From the NCBI GenBank assembly GCA_030737835.1, contig CM060852.1:11329603-11393602 (forward strand): a stretch of 64,000 nt of DNA, read 5' to 3'. The stretch comes from Acorus gramineus (Eukaryota; Streptophyta; Magnoliopsida; Acorales; Acoraceae). The notes under the pieces were generated by a model. That model saw nothing but the letters and a program-made list of their open reading frames with translations, had not been told where the DNA came from and did no database searches. Of this stretch, positions 59,641 to 64,000 are shown in pieces; the stretch's first letter is position 1, and the number at the start of each line of letters is the position of its first letter. A program made the position numbers and the translations under genes.

Positions 59641-59998
59641 TGTGGAAGAATGGGGGAGGGGAGTGGAGGGGAGGTGGAACCCTAACCCTAGAAGTGGTGG
59701 TGGATCTACATTTAATAAAAAAATTTTTTTTAATAAATAGAAAAAATAAGCAAATAATCAAGTTTTCAACCAAACATCAAATTACATTTAGCACTTATTA
59801 AATGGACCAAAACACCCTTGTCATAAGTTCTACTCTTCAGTACTGAACCAAACACACTTATTGCAATAAGTGCTTATAATTTCCGCTGAACCAAACAGTT
59901 TTTCTTCTAAACTGATTAAAACTTATCAGAACTTATACAATCTGCACTTATAAATCAGGACTTAAAATCAGCTTTCCGCTGAACCAAACGGCCCCTAA

Positions 59999-61617
59999 AA
60001 GTTTCTGTTTAAAACTTATTATGATTCCATAGGTATTTGTTTTGTAATTCCCATTTGGAGATGAGTCTCTATTGTTTAAGTTCATGCAAAATCATTCAGA
60101 CATTTTATAAGTATTTTGATATTTGAAATTAAAACCATATAAAATAAAAACTATACAAACATTTTGTATACAAGTTTCAAATATTTTACAAAATCATACA
60201 GACATTGTATTCAATGACCAATAAAAAAAAAATTTGAAATTGGAATCTTAAAAATGAAATATGAATAAGGGAGGGACTGATCTCCAAATAATATAGTTTA
60301 CAGGGACTTTAAAATAATTGTTTTCCCATAAACTAACGGTAATGGACGGATGTTTGACGAATGGACTAAAAATAAAATAGACGATTAAAATTGATAACTT
60401 AAAAAGAAATACGAAGAAGAAAGGAAATAATTTCTAAATAAGTATCTTACGTATACTTAAAATTAAAAATCTCATAAATAAAAAACCCCAAATTTCTTTT
60501 GTTAAAAAAAATCATTAACTCCACCATTCTCCCTTTCCCCCCACAATTCTTTCCACCGACGACATCAATGGTGAAGGTGACAATGGAACAAGGGTGGAGG
60601 AGAAGGGAAAGGGCTAGGGAAGAGAAAGGCCATGGAGGAGGAGGAGGGGGAGGCGGGCGCTGGGTAGAAGTGGGGTGATGGGGGAAGAGGGAGGGAGAGG
60701 TTGTGCTGGTGGTGACGATGTGATGGTGTGGTGACCGGTGTGTCAGTAGCAGTGGAGATGGTCAGGGAAGACTCTTTTATCAGACAATTTAAACAATTAT
60801 CTAAGCCCTCCGTATACATAAAAGCTCATAAATTATTATTTTTTTATTAATATGTTCAAATAATAATTTAACACATTACAAAAAAAACCTTTTTTTTTAA
60901 ATAATTAATAATAATTTTGATATGGTTAAAAAAATAACTAATAAAAAAAATTTACATGACTAATAGGATTTAAAAGCTTTTTTTACTTTAAAAAAAATGA
61001 GAATGTGAAACGACTAGGCTTTCATACTCATTTTTATTTAAAAAAAGACTCTTCTTCCCACTCCATTTTTTATTTATATAAAAAAATATCTCTAAACTTC
61101 AAAATATAATTTTAAAAAATAATATTTGTGGTGTGAACAAGAAACAAGGTTTTTTTTTATTTGAATCAAATAAAAACTTAAATATAAAAATTTAATTAGT
61201 AATTATGGACCCTAAAAAAATCAGAAGAATGATTTTTAAATAAAAAATTCATAATTTAAAAATAAATATTAATATTTAATAATTAAATATAAAAATTACC
61301 ATGATCCAAGGGCCAAGGGGCGGGGAGAGAAAAAAGTACTGAGGGAGAGGATGGTGAGTTTAGTTTAAGTATTTTTTTATATAAAAGGTAATGGGTTTAG
61401 GAAAAATAAAAAATCAGAGTGGTGGATAAAACAAGGTGGTGGGATTTTGGCAAGATGGCTGGTGGGGATATCTGTTTGGGTTCACGGTTGTGAACCCAAA
61501 GTGCCTCTGCCTCCGCTCCGTCTCAAACGAGGCCAACGAGAAACAAATATTATTTATATAAATTAGAAAGAAAAGAAACCCTAGAAATTGTAGATCGTCG
61601 TGGCGGTGGTGGAAGCG
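59999..61617. other. Intergenic before EMC8/9, no gene seen
   Basis: Very AT-rich, especially 60830-61300. A GC-richer patch at 60590-60730 has a biased open frame with no motif. The last 100 bases are the EMC8/9 promoter and leader. Confidence 0.5.
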
Positions 61618-62205
61618 ATGGACGGAGTTTGCCGTTACGAGATATCACAGGCGGCCTATGTAAAGCTCGTTCTCCACTCCCTAAAGCACGGGTCTTCCGC
61701 CGTCAACGGGATCCTCCTTGGCCGCCTCCGCGATGGATCTGTTGAGATCTCCGACTCCGTCCCCCTCTTCCACTCCCAGCTCGGCCTCCTTGCCCCTCTC
61801 GAACTCGCACTCATCCAGGTCTGTCGTCCAGGGTTTTCAATCTTCCATTGACATATTTGTTTGATTGTTGGTTGACTAGAAAAAAAAAAAAAAAAACAGA
61901 TCGAGGAGTGTTTTGGATCGAAAGGGCTGAGCATCGTCGGGTACTATCACGCGAATGAGAGATACGAGGACGCCAATTTGAGCAACATCGCGATAAAGAT
62001 CGGAGATCACATCTCTAGATACTTCCCTCACGCAGCATTACTTTTGGTGAGCCTTTCTTTGAATTCTTCACTTCTTTATTGATATCTGCTATGGAGAACT
62101 GAAGAGGTGAGTTTTTTTTTGTTTTTTTTAAATTATTTGGTTCAGTTGAATAACAAGAAGTTGGAGGCGCTGCCAAAAACAAAGAACCGGAGCCCAGTGT
62201 TGGAG
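61618..62205 (+). CDS. EMC8/9: ER membrane complex subunit 8/9 homologue, 5' part
   Basis: Three exons (61618-61818, 61900-62046, 62146-62205), all phase 0, encode the first 136 residues of a protein usually about 200 long. Matches to the UPF0172/EMC8-9 family: CRYEISQAAYVKLVLHSLKH, VNGILLGR, SDSVPLFHSQLGLLAPLE, LSIVGYYHANERYEDA, IGDHISRYFPHAALLLLNNKKLEAL. It is an MPN-like fold without the metal-binding JAMM histidines, a cytosolic subunit of the EMC insertase that places tail-anchored and multipass proteins in the ER membrane. The ATG at 61618 (MDGVCRYE) matches family N-termini. A donor GTTCG follows exon 3. The remaining exons were not found before the window edge, so the gene is cut or has an intron over 1.8 kb. 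Confidence 0.88.
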
Positions 62206-64000
62206 GTTCGTTTGAATTTCTTCTCCCCTGCATTGATTGGATTGTTCTATGTGGATTTGCTTGAAAATATCTGGTGTATTATATGTTGAGAATGTTGGAT
62301 TTTGGTGTTTCTAGTTTGGTTAGATTCATCATTCAATTCTATTTGGAGAGTGCATAAAAAATCGAATATGTGGAGGGGGTTATATGGGAGCATAGAAAAT
62401 TCACCAAGATTAGGTTAAAGAAGAGGCAGTTTTTGTGTATCATTGTAGTTTGATTAGCATATATGCCATCATCATACTTGGAGAACACTTGGGTATCTAT
62501 ATCTTTCACCCTTAGAGATTGGGTTAAGATGATTTTAGGAGTGGACACTCCTACCATTATGGGGAATCTTTGGTTCAACAGATGAAGCGTGGACTCATTG
62601 TCTTAGTGGTCTTATTTCCCTAAAGATTCCTTGTTCGGGGGCAACTTTTAGTAATAAAAATGCTCCTACTTCTTCCTAAAAGAAAAGAAGAAAATGAAAA
62701 AAAAAAAGATATGCTATCATCATGGCATCATGTCTGTGAAATCTATAAATCTATATATTGTGTGCTATTTGTGTCTCCAAACACGGATCATTTAATTTGA
62801 TTGTACTTATAACACCCCCCCCCACCTCAATATGTCTAGTTTAGGGTACCATGTTTTGATGGAGGTGGTTCTCAGCAACTTTCTGATATTTTATTCTTCA
62901 TTTGTGTTTGTGCATGTTCAAATAAGAACAAAAACAGACTTGAACATCATATGTTCATACATTTTTAAGAAGAAAAAAAAAAGTTTGCGCTGCAACTTTT
63001 CCATTATACAAATCCAGCACCTTGTTCTATTAGGTGTTGGGATCTCTCTCCCTAAGGAATCTTGTCGTGGGCCAATCAAAAGCTCTGGGGAAGTTTCATT
63101 CCTATTTTATAATATGAACCTCTTGAGCAGTAGAGGTTAACATGACTATTGGCTGAATAGTCTTGCTATTGGGGTTCCCAGGGATTTCTTCTTTTGTGTT
63201 TATTTTATCTATTGAGTAAGATGGATAGCCAAGGCTTCACATTCTTACCTTATTCGGTGGTAAATGCTCTTAGATTTACAGATTTTATGTTGGATACACT
63301 CAGCTTTTATCAGATTACCTTAAGGATATCATTCATTAATACTGCTTCCATTTGCTTCTTTTTAGCTACACCTCTCCTCTTTGGAGAGACTATTCTTAAA
63401 GAATATTTTCAGGGTTTGGAGTTCTTTGGTCTCATCTCAGCTTACTTAGCTTCCCTCCCCATATAATGCATTGGAACCATCGTAGTAGTTTTGGATCCTA
63501 CAAAGTGAAACTATAACTTCTGTTTCTATCTTCAATTTTATATATCATTCTCATTAGATGATGATTGTTATGTACTTGCATTGATTGTTTAACCTCTTTT
63601 GATCAAGAATCTATGATCATTTATAGATTTATATTACGTAACATTGGCACTCTATTTTCAAATTTCGTGCTGTTGCCTAGGATGCACGAACACTTTAATG
63701 AACATGTCATGTTCGTGTCCAACAAGTATCGGGCAAGTTGGAGTGTTGAACATGAGCACGACATGACACATGTTGGACACGTGTCAGACACATCTCATAC
63801 CTGTCTAAAATTGAAAAATAATTTCTTAATTTTGGACATAAAATTGAAAAATAAATTTTTTTGAATGTGGGACACATTGGACGGGCAATGGACTCGACAT
63901 GGGCACACGACAGATGAAGCTAAATGATGTTTAAATCATAATGTCTATTGTAAGATTATTTTGACTTGAAGGCAACCAATGTTGAAATCTTAATGGTATT
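62206..64000. other. Probable EMC8/9 intron, no exon recognised
   Basis: AT-rich DNA with no segment matching the expected C-terminal part of EMC8/9. At 63675-63800 there are repeated gacacgtgtcagacac-type words like those in non-autonomous transposons. Open frames at 62.8-63.5 kb look like old retroelement or random sequence and are not called. Confidence 0.45.

Larger units (their letters stand above)
58680..59995. mobile_element. Pack-type TIR transposon (PIF/Harbinger-like), 1316 bp
   Basis: Exact 16-bp terminal inverted repeats GGGGCCGTTTGGTTCA are bounded by TAA duplications (58677-58679 and 59996-59998), the PIF/Harbinger signature. Extra TGAACCAAAC-like copies lie inside the right end (about 59843 and 59890). 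The AT-rich ends enclose a GC-rich interior holding a 31-bp tandem array and a fragment of an LRR receptor kinase gene with its leader. There is no transposase, so the element is non-autonomous. Confidence 0.85.

Noticed and set aside
59150..59773. 207-codon Pro/Ser-rich minus-strand frame
   Set aside because: It is a frame-shifted reading of the captured LRR fragment; the LRR frame explains the sequence better.
62830..63470. Plus-strand open frames taken as further EMC8/9 exons
   Set aside because: They do not match the expected C-terminal family sequence and lack suitable phase-0 acceptor and donor pairs.
1..64000. tRNA, rRNA or other structured RNA genes
   Set aside because: No stretch with convincing A/B boxes plus cloverleaf pairing or rRNA-like sequence was seen by eye. 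A covariance-model scan would be decisive.

Overview
This is plant nuclear DNA, almost certainly from a flowering plant and most likely a eudicot. The window is AT-rich. Its genes have GT-AG introns, and they belong to plant-restricted families: class I KNOX, HD-Zip II, CLE, EPF-like, xyloglucan endotransglucosylase (XTH) and L-type lectin receptor kinases. Long intergenic stretches hold LTR retrotransposons and miniature inverted-repeat transposons (MITEs). No prokaryotic, organellar or CRISPR-like structure was seen.

Layout. 1.3-3.5 kb: an internally deleted Ty3/gypsy-type LTR element on the minus strand. 4.4-4.7 kb: a CLE peptide precursor (minus). 5.3-10.0 kb: a five-exon BREVIPEDICELLUS/KNAT1 homeobox gene (minus) whose 2.8-kb third intron carries a copia-type solo LTR. 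10-22 kb: mostly non-coding, with repeats and one foldback element. 22.4-23.4 kb: an HD-Zip II gene of the HAT22/HAT9 type (minus). 24-27 kb: a near-palindromic 206-bp element and a 661-bp MULE-like MITE. 29.0-34.4 kb: a 400-bp Tourist-like MITE interrupted by a 5-kb copia element. 36.1-39.1 kb: FANCL (plus). 39.5-40.7 kb: an XTH gene (minus, tail to tail with FANCL). 43.9-48.4 kb: a ten-exon DUF676 lipase-like gene (plus). 50.6-51.2 kb: an EPFL2-like secreted peptide gene (plus). 53.0-58.0 kb: two tandem intronless lectin receptor kinases (plus). 58.7-60.0 kb: a TIR element carrying a captured LRR receptor-kinase fragment. 61.6 kb to the right edge: the first three exons of EMC8/9 (plus).

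Working together. Several genes concern meristem and organ patterning (KNAT1, CLE, HD-Zip II, EPFL) and wall remodelling (XTH). They are separate transcription units, not an operon. From memory, the order HD-Zip II - FANCL - XTH - EPFL merges two Arabidopsis neighbourhoods, which suggests an ancestral block.

The least expected structures are: the Pack-type element with a nearly intact LRR fragment; a 90-nt in-frame GC-AG intron inside the FANCL RING region; the sense-oriented solo LTR in the KNOX regulatory intron; the copia leader repeats that run into gag; and the near-palindromic element with LTR-like ends. I did not find a convincing new multi-gene system. Exon boundaries are hand-derived from splice motifs, reading frame and family similarity.
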